From the NCBI GenBank assembly GCA_003567685.1, contig PWYW01000028.1, positions 1 through 64,000 on the forward strand: 64,000 nucleotides of DNA, given 5' to 3'. Under the pieces are notes generated by a model. The model was given only the letters and a program-made list of their open reading frames with translations, did not search any database and was not told where the DNA came from. This stretch comes from Gammaproteobacteria bacterium. Its GTDB lineage: Bacteria; Pseudomonadota; Gammaproteobacteria; Xanthomonadales; Wenzhouxiangellaceae. The position numbers were made by a program, and so were the translations under genes. Shown here in pieces: positions 1 through 7,641 of this stretch; within the stretch, counting starts at the first letter, position 1, and each line of letters starts with the position of its first letter.

Positions 1-2
1 AC

Positions 3-2081
3 TTCCGCACCCACGGCCACATCAACCCGCCCCAACCCGTGCTCAAGGCCTTCAAAAACATCGAATGCCGCGACGCCGTCCTGGCCTACGACCGCCAGGA
101 ATACCAACTGTACGAACATGGCCGCCCCATCATGCGCTGGGACGGCAAAACCTACAAAAAAAGCCCCACCACCGGCGAAGACATCCCGGATGAAAGCGCC
201 CAGCTGCCGGTGGAGGTGTATATCAACCCGAGGAAGGCGGTGTGGCCGGAGGCGGATTATGTTGTGGGGAATCCGCCGTTTATCGGTGCGAAGCGAATCC
301 GTGCAGCGCTCGGCGACGGCTACGCCGAAGCTTTAAGGAGCGTTTGGTCAGAAGTACCAGAATCCGCAGATTTCGTCATGTACTGGTGGAACAAAGCCGC
401 CGACCTGGCCCGCGCCGGCCAGATCAAACAGTTCGGCCTGATTACCACCAATAGCCTGCGACAGACCTTCAACCGCCGCATCATCGAACGGCACATGAAG
501 GAAAAACAGCCGCTATCGCTGATGTTTGCGATTCCGGATCATCCGTGGGTGGATGGTGCGGACGGCGCGGCGGTTCGAATTGCGATGACCGTGGGGACTG
601 CTGGCACCAAAGAAGGTACCGTCGGCGTGCTCGCGAACGAGAGAAAGTCTGGTCAGGATACTCGCAGTTTTGAACTGCGTTCACGTCATGGAAAGTTGAA
701 TAGCAATCTGACGATCGGAGCAGACACCGACTCAGCCAAGGCGCTGCAAGCCAACGGCGGAATCAGCTCACCCGGCGTCAAACTTCATGGCTCGGGATTC
801 ATCGTCACGCCAGAAGCCGCCCAAAGCCTCGGCTTCAGCGTCGATCCCCAAGTCTCTGCCGTAATAAGGGAATACCGCAATGGCCGTGATCTTACTCAAT
901 CCGCACGCCATGCTTTGATCATTGATTTTCATGGGCTGCCCTTAGAGCACGTTCGCAGTAGAACGCCATCGCTATATCAGTGGCTTCTCGAACGGGTAAA
1001 ACCGGAAAGAGATGCCAAAGCGCACACTAAAGATGGCGCAGAGTACGCAAAAAACTGGTGGCTATTCGGGAAGTCAAGACCGGAATGGAGACGTATCGCC
1101 TCAGGACTTGAACGGTACTTAGCTACGGCGGTAACGGCAAAGCATCGCTTGTTCCAAGCGTTGGGCGCCGAAATTTTGCCGGATGACGCGCTCATTTGCA
1201 TCGGCTTAACTCGCTTCGAGTATCTAGGGGTGCTTTCGAGCAGACTACACATCACTTGGTCGAACAAACTGGGCAGCACACTGGAAGATCGCCCCAGGTA
1301 CATAAAAACCCGTTGCTTCGAAACCTTCCCCTTCCCCCAGCCAGACGAAGCCACCGCCACGCGCATCGCCACCCTGGCCGAACAACTCGACGCCCACCGC
1401 AAGCGCCAGCAAAAACAACACCCCGGCCTCACCATGACCGGCATGTACAACGTCCTCGAACGCCTGCGCCGCCAGTCCGTCCCCGGCAACGACGAACCAC
1501 CCCTGACCGCCAAGGAAAGAGAAATCCACGAACAAGGCCTGGTCTCCGTCCTGCGCGAACTCCACGACGACCTCGACCGCGCCGTCTTCCAGGCCTACGG
1601 CTGGCAAGACCTCGGAGAAAAACTCATCGGCCGCCCCGGCGCCACCACCCCCTGGCCCGAAAAACCCGAAGACCAGCAACAAGCCGAAGAAGAACTCCTC
1701 CAGCGCCTCGTCGACCTGAACCACCAACGCGCCGCCGAAGAAGCCCAAGGCAAAATCCGCTGGCTCCGCCCCGACTACCAGGCCCCAGAACAAACCGCCA
1801 CCCAAGGCGAACTGCCCACCAACCAGCCCGAAAGTGCCGCGAAGCGGCATCCCGGACTTGATCCGGGACCTCCCAAGAAAATGCCGTGGCCAAAGACCCT
1901 ACAAGACCAAGTCCGCTCCGTCCGCGACCACCTGGCAACCAGCCCAATGGACGCCAAAACCCTGGCCAGTCACTACAAACGCAACCCCGAAAAATCCGTC
2001 ACGCAGGTCCTGGAAGCCCTGACGGAACTGGGAATGGTCAGGCAAAACGAAGGCGGCTCCTACCGCCTCCGTGAAAATTGA
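3..2081 (+). CDS. DNA methyltransferase, C-terminal part (5' end outside window)
   Basis: The frame is open to the left edge, so the start reported in the ORF track (GTG at 39) is probably not the real one; residues before it continue in frame. The adenine-methyltransferase catalytic motif NPPF is visible (in VVGNPPFIGAKR), but the SAM-binding motif I must lie upstream. The end carries a helical region (LRELHDDLDRAVFQAYGW) typical of large single-chain N6-adenine methyltransferases of the Eco57I/PglX/MmeI type, plus a possible winged-helix tail. The middle (about 600-1300), probably the target-recognition region, is visibly less C-rich than the 3' third, suggesting mosaicism. An in-frame palindrome at 1851-1867 encodes HPGLDPG. 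It is likely a restriction or phage-defence component; partner genes may lie left of the window. Confidence 0.85.
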   Translation, partial: FRTHGHINPPQPVLKAFKNIECRDAVLAYDRQEYQLYEHGRPIMRWDGKTYKKSPTTGEDIPDESAQLPVEVYINPRKAVWPEADYVVGNPPFIGAKRIRAALGDGYAEALRSVWSEVPESADFVMYWWNKAADLARAGQIKQFGLITTNSLRQTFNRRIIERHMKEKQPLSLMFAIPDHPWVDGADGAAVRIAMTVGTAGTKEGTVGVLANERKSGQDTRSFELRSRHGKLNSNLTIGADTDSAKALQANGGISSPGVKLHGSGFIVTPEAAQSLGFSVDPQVSAVIREYRNGRDLTQSARHALIIDFHGLPLEHVRSRTPSLYQWLLERVKPERDAKAHTKDGAEYAKNWWLFGKSRPEWRRIASGLERYLATAVTAKHRLFQALGAEILPDDALICIGLTRFEYLGVLSSRLHITWSNKLGSTLEDRPRYIKTRCFETFPFPQPDEATATRIATLAEQLDAHRKRQQKQHPGLTMTGMYNVLERLRRQSVPGNDEPPLTAKEREIHEQGLVSVLRELHDDLDRAVFQAYGWQDLGEKLIGRPGATTPWPEKPEDQQQAEEELLQRLVDLNHQRAAEEAQGKIRWLRPDYQAPEQTATQGELPTNQPESAAKRHPGLDPGPPKKMPWPKTLQDQVRSVRDHLATSPMDAKTLASHYKRNPEKSVTQVLEALTELGMVRQNEGGSYRLREN
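1851..1867. repeat. Palindromic element inserted in frame in the methyltransferase gene
   Basis: CCCGGACTTGATCCGGG has 6-bp arms around a 5-base centre. It is translated as part of a KRHPGLDPGP stretch in a proline/charge-rich linker. From memory, nearly identical palindromes with this translation are scattered in many proteobacterial genomes, so this looks like a small mobile-type repeat tolerated in a linker. Confidence 0.5.
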
Positions 2082-2097
2082 TAGGCGTCCACTTGAG

Positions 2098-2121
2098 TTG
2101 ACAAGGGTTAACCCATAGGTT
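2098..2121 (+). promoter_or_regulatory. Promoter/operator region of the TAC module
   Basis: A TTGACA box (2098-2103) is followed at once by the perfect 10-bp palindrome GGGTTAACCC (2105-2114) and a further GGTTAA half (2118-2123) just before the toxin start. The palindrome is a good candidate binding site for the HTH antitoxin, which in HigBA-type modules represses its own promoter. The exact -10 box cannot be fixed: the best-spaced candidates run into the toxin start codon, so transcripts may have almost no leader. Confidence 0.45.
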
Positions 2122-2125
2122 AAAA

Positions 2126-2536
2126 ATGAGAGTTCGGGTACTTTGCCAAGGCAGCTGGAGGCTGGTCGAGAAGTGCGACGGGCAAGGAACCGGAGAGATA
2201 TCGGGGTTCCTCGCAGATCTTGTCCCAAATCGAAGCAGAGAGGTTACCCGGATGTTAGCGCTGATTGACCGTGTTGCCGCACAAGGTACTCGCCTTGGTG
2301 CGGCTAAATGTCATCAGATCCAGGGTGATATCTGGGAATTGATTCACGGGTCGATAAGGATACTTTTTGCGCATGATGGAGATCGCCTGATTTTGTGCAC
2401 CGGTGGGTTTGTGAAAAAGTCCCAAAAAACGCCTAAGCCAGAAATTGATAAAGCAAAGCAAGTTCTCAAGAATTTTCGCAAGGCCAGGAAAGAAAATCGC
2501 CTTGAGTGGATCCAAGACAACCAGGGGAGTGAGTGA
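2126..2536 (+). CDS. HigB/RelE-family toxin (Gp49-like) of a toxin-antitoxin-chaperone module
   Basis: The 136-aa protein fits the HigB/Gp49 branch of the RelE fold, which cleaves mRNA, usually on the ribosome. Visible family signs are the central GDIWELIHGSIRILFAHDGD strand region and the C-terminal KKSQKTPKPEIDKAK helix, both close to what is known from HigB toxins such as mycobacterial HigB1. The start is ATG 2126, with an AGG seven to eight bases upstream. The stop overlaps the ATG of the antitoxin by one base, so the two are translationally coupled. Toxin-first order and the chaperone two genes down identify a TAC-type module. Confidence 0.85.
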   Translation: MRVRVLCQGSWRLVEKCDGQGTGEISGFLADLVPNRSREVTRMLALIDRVAAQGTRLGAAKCHQIQGDIWELIHGSIRILFAHDGDRLILCTGGFVKKSQKTPKPEIDKAKQVLKNFRKARKENRLEWIQDNQGSE

Positions 2537-2949
2537 TGAGCACAAAGCAGTCCAACGTTCTTGACAGTCTCCGCGACACGCTGGACTACGAGCTGGCCAA
2601 CGTGGAAATGGACTTCACCGACTCGCTTGAGACACTCATGCAGCGACGAGGGGTCAACAAAAGCGAGCTGGCCCGGAGAATTGAAACCAGCCCGGCCTAC
2701 ATCACCAAAATCCTGCGTGGCAGCACCAACTTCACTCTGGAAACCATGGTGAAGCTCGTGCGGGCCCTCGACGGAAAGCTACACGTTCGCGCCTTCGCAG
2801 AGGAGGACAAGGCGAAATGGTTCCACGTGGTCCAGTGTGCCCCAGCGAATGTTGACTCAACAAGAGTTCGACGCAACATTACCAATCGCAGGCAGTACCG
2901 GATTTCAGGAGCCGAAGAGGTCGACAATGAACTCGCCGCTACAGCTTGA
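2536..2949 (+). CDS. HigA-family HTH antitoxin with chaperone-dependent C-terminal tail
   Basis: The protein has about 137 aa. An XRE-type helix-turn-helix spans roughly residues 30-85 (MQRRGVNKSELARRIETSPA, then ITKILRGSTNFTLETMVKLV). ATG 2536 is preferred over the in-frame GTG at 2533 because a GGGGAG Shine-Dalgarno lies seven bases upstream. After the HTH there is a tail of about 40 residues rich in R, N and Q. In TAC systems such a tail (the chaperone addiction region) makes the antitoxin unstable unless the SecB-like partner binds it. That function is inferred here from context. The 3' end overlaps the chaperone gene by 23 bases. Confidence 0.85.
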   Translation: MSTKQSNVLDSLRDTLDYELANVEMDFTDSLETLMQRRGVNKSELARRIETSPAYITKILRGSTNFTLETMVKLVRALDGKLHVRAFAEEDKAKWFHVVQCAPANVDSTRVRRNITNRRQYRISGAEEVDNELAATA

Positions 2950-3346
2950 GCATTACTTCTTCGAACGCATGGAATGCGTTGCGAATCCCAATATCACGGC
3001 AGAAGAAGTCTCTGCCTGGCATCAAGCAGATGAAAGCCGATTCGGCCTGCGCGTAGAGTTGGGGACCAACCCGGAATCAGACCGCGAATGGCAAGTCGTG
3101 GTCGAATTCTTCACCGACCCTGACTACCAGCCCAACTCGCCATACGAGCTGTCATTTTCAGCGGTCGGAATGTTCGTGGTCGACGAACAATTTGAACACA
3201 ATGATCTTGAGCGCCTGATCCGAGTCAATGGCGCTTCCGTCCTCTATTCCGCCATGCGTGAGTTTGTAGCCCTGTTCACCTCACGCGGCCCGTGGGGTGC
3301 CGTGAAGCTACCTACTGTGAATTTTCGGCTGCTTGCGCCTCAGTAA
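2927..3346 (+). CDS. SecB-like chaperone of the TAC module
   Basis: The 139-aa protein resembles SecB: an N-terminal strand (LEHYFFERMECVANPNI), a middle block (YELSFSAVGMFVV) and the C-terminal signature running from RLIRVNGASVLYSAMREFVA through RGPWGAVKLPTVNF. Housekeeping SecB shows the same arrangement of a helix followed by a GPWG/LP-V-NF strand. The true start is ATG 2927 (GAGG six bases upstream); the longer ORF in the track runs back into the antitoxin gene. Genes overlap throughout the module. In characterised TACs the chaperone folds and protects the antitoxin, so losing it frees the toxin. This copy is accessory; general export SecB is expected elsewhere. Confidence 0.8.
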   Translation: MNSPLQLEHYFFERMECVANPNITAEEVSAWHQADESRFGLRVELGTNPESDREWQVVVEFFTDPDYQPNSPYELSFSAVGMFVVDEQFEHNDLERLIRVNGASVLYSAMREFVALFTSRGPWGAVKLPTVNFRLLAPQ

Positions 3347-3429
3347 CACGATTTTAGATGGGGCTTCAGCGCGAGCGAGAAACCTATGCCCTCTTCGGAA
3401 ACCTGATTCGGCGATTGAGAACAATTCGA

Positions 3430-4541
3430 TGCATTCTTCTGGGTTCCACCTGAATGTCTGCCTGCTTCCAGAGCCTTTCAGCGATAGGCAGAGTTTCCAA
3501 GCGCTCGTACGCAAAGAAATTGGAATACTGCGATCATGCATTCTGTATGCGGACCACCTGACCGTAAATAGCCTTTGCCTCCAGGCCGTCGAGTCATTTC
3601 AACGACTTATAAAGCAGCCAAGATTCGAATCCGAGTATAAAAACTGCTTGAGGGCAATTCCTAGATTATCCGCAATCATCGTCGATCAAAATGAAGCAAG
3701 GCGAATTGAAGGAGAGTGCTCAAAAGCACTCGCAAAGCCTACACTTTCCAGAAGTGACAAGAGGAAAATCGATTCCTTACTGGTCGCGTTCCGGCCGATT
3801 GCCAAAAGCCTGATTGGTGAAACCAACGCAAGCGATCTCATCATTGCCCGAAAAAATGGATTAATTGCCTTCCATGAAAGCCCCCTCACCGGCGATTTCG
3901 AGCAGCGCACTGACATCTTTCTTTCGCACGTCCTCAACGCGCTAGGCGACGCTAAGAGCTTCCCCTACCTTAACGACCAGCTCCTGGATGCCTTATTTCG
4001 AAACGCAGCACCGAATTCAATAGTCACCGATGATCTAGAGAGTAGGCTCCAGCACTCAGCGGTTGCACTGGACTTCATGGGCCGTCTGCCAAACCTGAGC
4101 TGCGTGCCCTTAAAGAAAATTGTGCAACTGAAAAAGAAGCTTGCTGGCCCACTGATCAGATTCAGGGGCGGGGTTCAGAAAATCTCAGCAAGCATGGAGT
4201 CTCGGCTGCTTGGGCAAGACATTACTGTTGAGCTGAACGAGATATACGAGTTCACGGTCAGGCCGGCTGTTGAAGAAATCCGAAGTGGCTTGGAGCAGGA
4301 GGGTTTGATGAAATCAATGTGGCAAGGGACCGCAGTAAATCCTCCGTTTTTGTCAAAAGTTGCCTATCCAGGTGTGGCTTTCGGTGCCATAACGCTGCCA
4401 GAAGAGGCGTTGATAGCAGGTTTGAGCGCTGTAACAGGCCTTACATCCGGCGTCATCACGGGCCTTATTGATCATCAAAAATCAGTCAATAGATGGAATG
4501 CAAAAGACATGTACTTCTATTTCCGAGCGTCAAATTTGTAA
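3430..4541 (+). CDS. Uncharacterised protein downstream of the TAC module
   Basis: I do not recognise the family with certainty. The ORF track starts at a TTG (3333) overlapping the chaperone; ATG 3430 gives a cleaner N-terminus (MHSSGFHLNVCLLPEPFSDR) and a 370-aa product, although no strong ribosome-binding site precedes either. The protein is mostly helical, with a basic segment around KKIVQLKKKLAGPLIRFRGG and a glycine-rich hydrophobic stretch near the C-terminus (PGVAFGAITLPEEALIAGLS) that could insert in or lie against a membrane. Its DNA is noticeably more A/T-rich than the flanking core genes, which suggests horizontal acquisition. Its position 3' of the TAC genes, in the same direction, suggests it may be a cargo or effector gene of the module. 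Confidence 0.7.
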
Positions 4542-4797
4542 AAGGTTTCTTTGTGTGTACCGCTTTCCCACACGGAAGAGTCAGGGAGGCAGGCCTTGGC
4601 TACATTGTCAAGCTCCTTGGCCAATTGCGCCAGGGAAGGTATCCTCTTGGTGCTCTGCGACACTGTGGTCATCGTGCGGTTTCCTTCAGTGGCTACTTGT
4701 TGGGTATCAACAAGTCTACCGGGGGCCCCGGTGGCGCCTCTGACTGGTCCTCAGCAGGGGCGACTGTCGGAAAAACACTCAACCGCTAAATGAATGC
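4542..4797. other. Intergenic stretch without a supported gene
   Basis: Three overlapping plus-strand ORFs in the track have no recognisable features and look like chance frames. The region separates the plus-strand TAC cluster from the minus-strand TA pair. I see no repeat or RNA gene in it. Confidence 0.5.
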
Positions 4798-5139
4798 TTA
4801 TCCACAAACGGCCGAGCGTTTTTCTGACTCGTCTGGCGTGTCAGCCTGGGCTTCCTGCAGTCTCTCTCTGGCATAGCGCTTGAGTTCAGCGTCTACGAAT
4901 CGCTCCAGAACCTGCTTCATGAGCGGCTGATACCCAAGGCCCTCTCTTTTGGCAATTAGCTTGAGGTCGCTGATTAAAGATTCCTTCATGCGAATTGAAA
5001 TCAGCTTGAGCTTCAGGCTATCGTCAATCAACGCTTCCAGCTCATGGGAATTTTCGTCAGCCTTGGCGAATTCTTCCTCTCTTCCAAGCGTACCGTCTTC
5101 CCACGCTTCATCCGTACTCGGGATTCTCTGCTTGGCCAT
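4798..5139 (-). CDS. CopG-like antitoxin of a type II TA pair
   Basis: The 113-aa acidic protein has a ribbon-helix-helix-like C-terminal half (KLISIRMKESLISDLKLIAK, then PLMKQVLERFV), as in CopG-type antitoxins that pair with BrnT-like toxins. The start is ATG 5139 (MAKQRIPSTDEAWEDG), because AGGAGC lies six bases upstream; the track's ATG at 5157 has no such site. The toxin gene lies immediately upstream on the same strand, 51 bases away. The N-terminal acidic part (REEEFAKADENSHELEALID) probably neutralises the toxin. Autoregulation through the TTGTATATACAA operator is likely. Confidence 0.8.
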   Translation of the reverse strand: MAKQRIPSTDEAWEDGTLGREEEFAKADENSHELEALIDDSLKLKLISIRMKESLISDLKLIAKREGLGYQPLMKQVLERFVDAELKRYARERLQEAQADTPDESEKRSAVCG

Positions 5140-5173
5140 TTTCTTGCTCCTGGTCATTTAATTTCGCTTAGCT

Positions 5174-5187
5174 TGCGTATATACAAA
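5174..5187. promoter_or_regulatory. Second GTATATAC-type site between toxin and antitoxin genes
   Basis: The sequence GCGTATATACAAAA repeats the core of the operator found upstream of the toxin. It sits between the toxin stop and the antitoxin start, so it could be a secondary binding site or part of an antitoxin-only promoter. Only one half matches well. Confidence 0.35.
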
Positions 5188-5190
5188 ACA

Positions 5191-5466
5191 TCAGGTGAGT
5201 CTGGTGTAAATTTTGATTTCATGAGGGTTTGCTTCGTACGCGGTTCTAATGCGGATCTTGCCGTCAATTGGGATGAATACGACTTTCAGGCACCTCCCTC
5301 GATTGGTTTGCGCCACAAACCATCGGGTATCAGGCTCTGTCTTGTGTTCTGCTCGGGTGTCCAGCAGAAAGCCCGCAGTTCTATTGGCAAAACATTCAAT
5401 AATCTCCGCTTCGGTAACGCCATGCTTTTTCGCCAGTTTTTCGGCGACTTTTGATGAGATTTGCAT
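5191..5466 (-). CDS. BrnT-like small toxin of a type II TA pair
   Basis: The 91-aa protein reads MQISSKVAEKLAKKHGVTEA and continues with an FANRTAGFLLDTRAEHKT block and a C-terminal LKVVFIPIDGKIRIRTAYEA strand pair. This arrangement recalls small RNase-like toxins of the BrnT/DUF4258 kind that are encoded next to CopG-like antitoxins. I assign it by this pattern and its neighbour, not by a catalytic residue. ATG 5466 is preferred to the upstream TTG (5472). The gene is first in a two-gene minus-strand operon with its own well-formed promoter. Confidence 0.75.
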   Translation of the reverse strand: MQISSKVAEKLAKKHGVTEAEIIECFANRTAGFLLDTRAEHKTEPDTRWFVAQTNRGRCLKVVFIPIDGKIRIRTAYEANPHEIKIYTRLT

Positions 5467-5505
5467 TTCCAACGCTGCGCCCCTGTCCGATCTGCGCGAG
5501 CTTCA

Positions 5506-5534
5506 ATTGTATATACAAAGGCTTCACAGTGCAA
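5506..5534 (-). promoter_or_regulatory. Promoter with palindromic operator for the BrnT-like/CopG-like pair
   Basis: On the minus strand, TTGCAC (5529-5534) and TACAAT (5506-5511) are separated by 17 bases. The perfect 12-bp palindrome TTGTATATACAA (5507-5518) covers the -10 box. This is where an autorepressor would block polymerase. It lies about 40 bases upstream of the toxin start. Confidence 0.6.
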
Positions 5535-5732
5535 CAAGTGCCTGGAAACTGGCGGGAAATATGAAAAGGGGAATTCTGGAAACGTATGATCCGCAGCAGC
5601 TCATCGCGGTGTCTCAGCGTGACCCCGGTGACAACTATCCTGATAGATAGGGTGGAGCGGTAGCGCGATCATCGCTGCCAAGCGCGGCAGGCCCTTGGAC
5701 GATCGCCCTTCAGTCGCGTTGTGAGGCGCAGT

Positions 5733-7046
5733 CTACCGGCCCCTCAGCGTCATGCGAAACGTCTTCTCAATACGGCTCATGTCGGAGGGGTTAACCTCGG
5801 CCTCCTCCGCGAAGGCACGCCAACGACCCACGGCGTCGGCCACTTCCTTGATGGTCCGCTTCGCCCTCGCGGCCTTTACGCCCACGTTGGAGGCAAACGC
5901 CAGCAGGTCCTCATGGGTGAAGTCGTTGCGTTTCCCCGCCAGGCTCATTTGGTGATCGCGGGTCCAGATGCCCGACGGGTTGTAGGCATAGGCCACGTCA
6001 TAGGCTGGCGACAGGCGCCAGGTGCCGGACCGGTCCATCAGGAAGGCGATGTTCTTGACGTGGTCATCCTGGTTGCGGGCGATGACGTTGAAGATGGCGC
6101 GACGGACTTGTTGTTCCACCACATCCATGCCCAGCCCGAGATCCCGAATCGTCAGGGCCGCCTGTTCGTAGGAATAGGCCGCCGGGTCGTTGAAATCGAA
6201 GTGCTGCATCGCACCGAGTGACTGCATGTGCAGCTTCCGGCCGCGCCCATCGCGGTCGAACCGCCGGGTCATGAAGTGGCTGCGGCCGCCTTCGTGGTGA
6301 AGCCTGCATTCCGACATGTCGATGCCGGCTGCCGTCGCCATCAGGTGATAGGCATATTCGATTTTGCCGAAGCCCTGCGGGTCGGCCAGTTCCTTGTCGC
6401 GGTTGTTTGACACCCCGTCGAACTTCAGAATCCAGTGCTCGTAGCCCTCGTCCACCTTGACCTGGCCGGATCGGAACTCGCCCGTTTGCCGGTTCCAGGC
6501 GAGCACAGCCTTGGCGCGCGCGCCACCGGCCGAGGTGCCGACGCTCAGGATGTCTTCCAGCGCCTGGGCATCGTTGTCGCCACCCAGCCTGCCAGCAAGG
6601 TTTTCGCGCTCGCTGAGCACCCTGTTGGCCAGGTCCACCAATTCAGCCACTTCCAGCGTCTTCGATCGGGTGGCCTTGCGCAGGGTGGGCTCGAACTCCA
6701 ATGCGCCAATCCCGCGGTTGCCGATATAGCAAAGCCGGTCGACAGGGTTGAACCGGTCTGCGCTTCGACCCGTTTCCGCCAGCCACGCATCGATGAGCCG
6801 ATGACCAAACTTGTCCGGCAGCGCGTCGGCCAGCATGCCCGGCAAACCCCTGAAGGTTTCTTTCCGAAGCGCGGGAAACTCGTAGGGCGCTTCCCTGACG
6901 GGCATCTTCAATGGCGCGACCTCGATACCCGCGCCCACGAAGTCTGGATCATACTGAAAGATCCCCAGCGCACGCGCCTCGTCCCAACTGACGGCACCGA
7001 TGCGCCGACCCCACAAGATGACGCTGGCGTCAGTCATCTGCGTCAT
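5733..7046 (-). CDS. hipA: HipA-family serine/threonine kinase toxin
   Basis: The 437-aa protein carries HipA landmarks: the N-terminal subdomain (RGLPGMLADALPDKFGHRLI), a glycine loop (GTSAGGARAKAVLAW), the lysine strand EHWILKFD, the HHEGGRSHFMTRRFDRDGRG segment, the catalytic loop NVIARNQDDHVKN and the metal-binding SPAYDVA. HipA toxins phosphorylate aminoacyl-tRNA synthetases (classically GltX) and induce persistence; the exact target here is unknown. The start is ATG 7046 or ATG 7037, both inside the 3' end of hipB, so the genes overlap and are coupled. The longer track ORF (from 7187) is a read-through of the hipB region. Confidence 0.92.
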   Translation of the reverse strand: MTQMTDASVILWGRRIGAVSWDEARALGIFQYDPDFVGAGIEVAPLKMPVREAPYEFPALRKETFRGLPGMLADALPDKFGHRLIDAWLAETGRSADRFNPVDRLCYIGNRGIGALEFEPTLRKATRSKTLEVAELVDLANRVLSERENLAGRLGGDNDAQALEDILSVGTSAGGARAKAVLAWNRQTGEFRSGQVKVDEGYEHWILKFDGVSNNRDKELADPQGFGKIEYAYHLMATAAGIDMSECRLHHEGGRSHFMTRRFDRDGRGRKLHMQSLGAMQHFDFNDPAAYSYEQAALTIRDLGLGMDVVEQQVRRAIFNVIARNQDDHVKNIAFLMDRSGTWRLSPAYDVAYAYNPSGIWTRDHQMSLAGKRNDFTHEDLLAFASNVGVKAARAKRTIKEVADAVGRWRAFAEEAEVNPSDMSRIEKTFRMTLRGR

Positions 7047-7368
7047 CACCCCATTGCCAGGTTGATTCCTTGGGGCGTTCAGCCGCCGGGCTGGCCCTTT
7101 TGCGCTCGCTCCCCTTCTGCGATACCCGTTCAATGGGCCGGATATCGCCCTCTGGTAATGCGGAGAGGATGGCATCGTCCAGGCCAAGCACTGCCGCTAC
7201 GCGAAGGAACGTGTCCAGCGTTGACGGTTGCCCCGCCTCCAGGCGACGCAGTGTGCGAACCCCGATGCCGGCGCTCTCGGCGAGTTTGGCCTGGGTTACG
7301 TTGCGGGCAAGGCGCAGCCGCGCGAGACGCTGCCCTATTTCCCGTTCGATTTGCCGAGATGTCGCCAT
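7030..7368 (-). CDS. hipB: HipB-like HTH antitoxin/repressor
   Basis: The 112-aa protein has an XRE helix-turn-helix (RLARLRLARNVTQAKLAESA, then IGVRTLRRLEAGQPSTLDTF) typical of HipB. It would bind and silence the HipA kinase and repress the operon. ATG 7368 has AAGGGA five to six bases upstream. The C-terminal tail (residues 75-112) is long, charged and probably disordered. It overlaps hipA by about 17 bases. Confidence 0.9.
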   Translation of the reverse strand: MATSRQIEREIGQRLARLRLARNVTQAKLAESAGIGVRTLRRLEAGQPSTLDTFLRVAAVLGLDDAILSALPEGDIRPIERVSQKGSERKRASPAAERPKESTWQWGDDADD

Positions 7369-7388
7369 GTTTCCCTTAGAGGCCTTTT

Positions 7389-7457
7389 AATGCCGATAAT
7401 GGGCATTTCTTATAAAGCACAGGCCAAGTATGGCCCTTAGTATAAGGGTTAGTCAAT
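7389..7457 (-). promoter_or_regulatory. hipBA promoter region with two inverted repeats
   Basis: On the minus strand, TTGACT (7452-7457) is followed 18 bases later by CATACT as a candidate -10. The inverted repeat CCCTTA-GTA-TAAGGG (7434-7448) lies between the two boxes. A second inverted repeat, AATGCC-N7-GGCATT (7389-7407), lies between the promoter and the hipB start. Both could be HipB operators; neither is the classical TATCC-N8-GGATA of E. coli. Confidence 0.45.
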
Positions 7458-7580
7458 AGGCCACATTAGGCCTCCTGGGGTGAAGAAATGCAACAAAAGG
7501 TAATATTCGGCCTTTTGCGGCGCCTTTGGCTTGCGACGCTTGCATCGAATCCAGGTCAGCCATTGTCTGACGTTTCTGGC

Positions 7581-7609
7581 TTGAGCCCAGTTATAACGAG
7601 GGTTATAAT
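7581..7609 (+). promoter_or_regulatory. Promoter with inverted-repeat operator for the AbrB/Doc pair
   Basis: TTGAGC (7581-7586) and a consensus TATAAT (7604-7609) are 17 bases apart. The inverted repeat TTATAAC-GAGG-GTTATAA (7591-7608) overlaps the -10. This matches the usual design of a swapped-hairpin AbrB-type antitoxin binding its own promoter. Confidence 0.6.
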
Positions 7610-7641
7610 CAAGACTGATCGCAAAGCAGGAGAACCACAAC

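Noticed and set aside
4468-4793. Three overlapping plus-strand ORFs of 80-98 aa
   Set aside because: No ribosome-binding site, domain or codon pattern supports them; mutually overlapping frames in a gap.
5721-6221. 166-aa plus-strand ORF opposite hipA
   Set aside because: Antisense shadow of hipA, whose motifs are complete.
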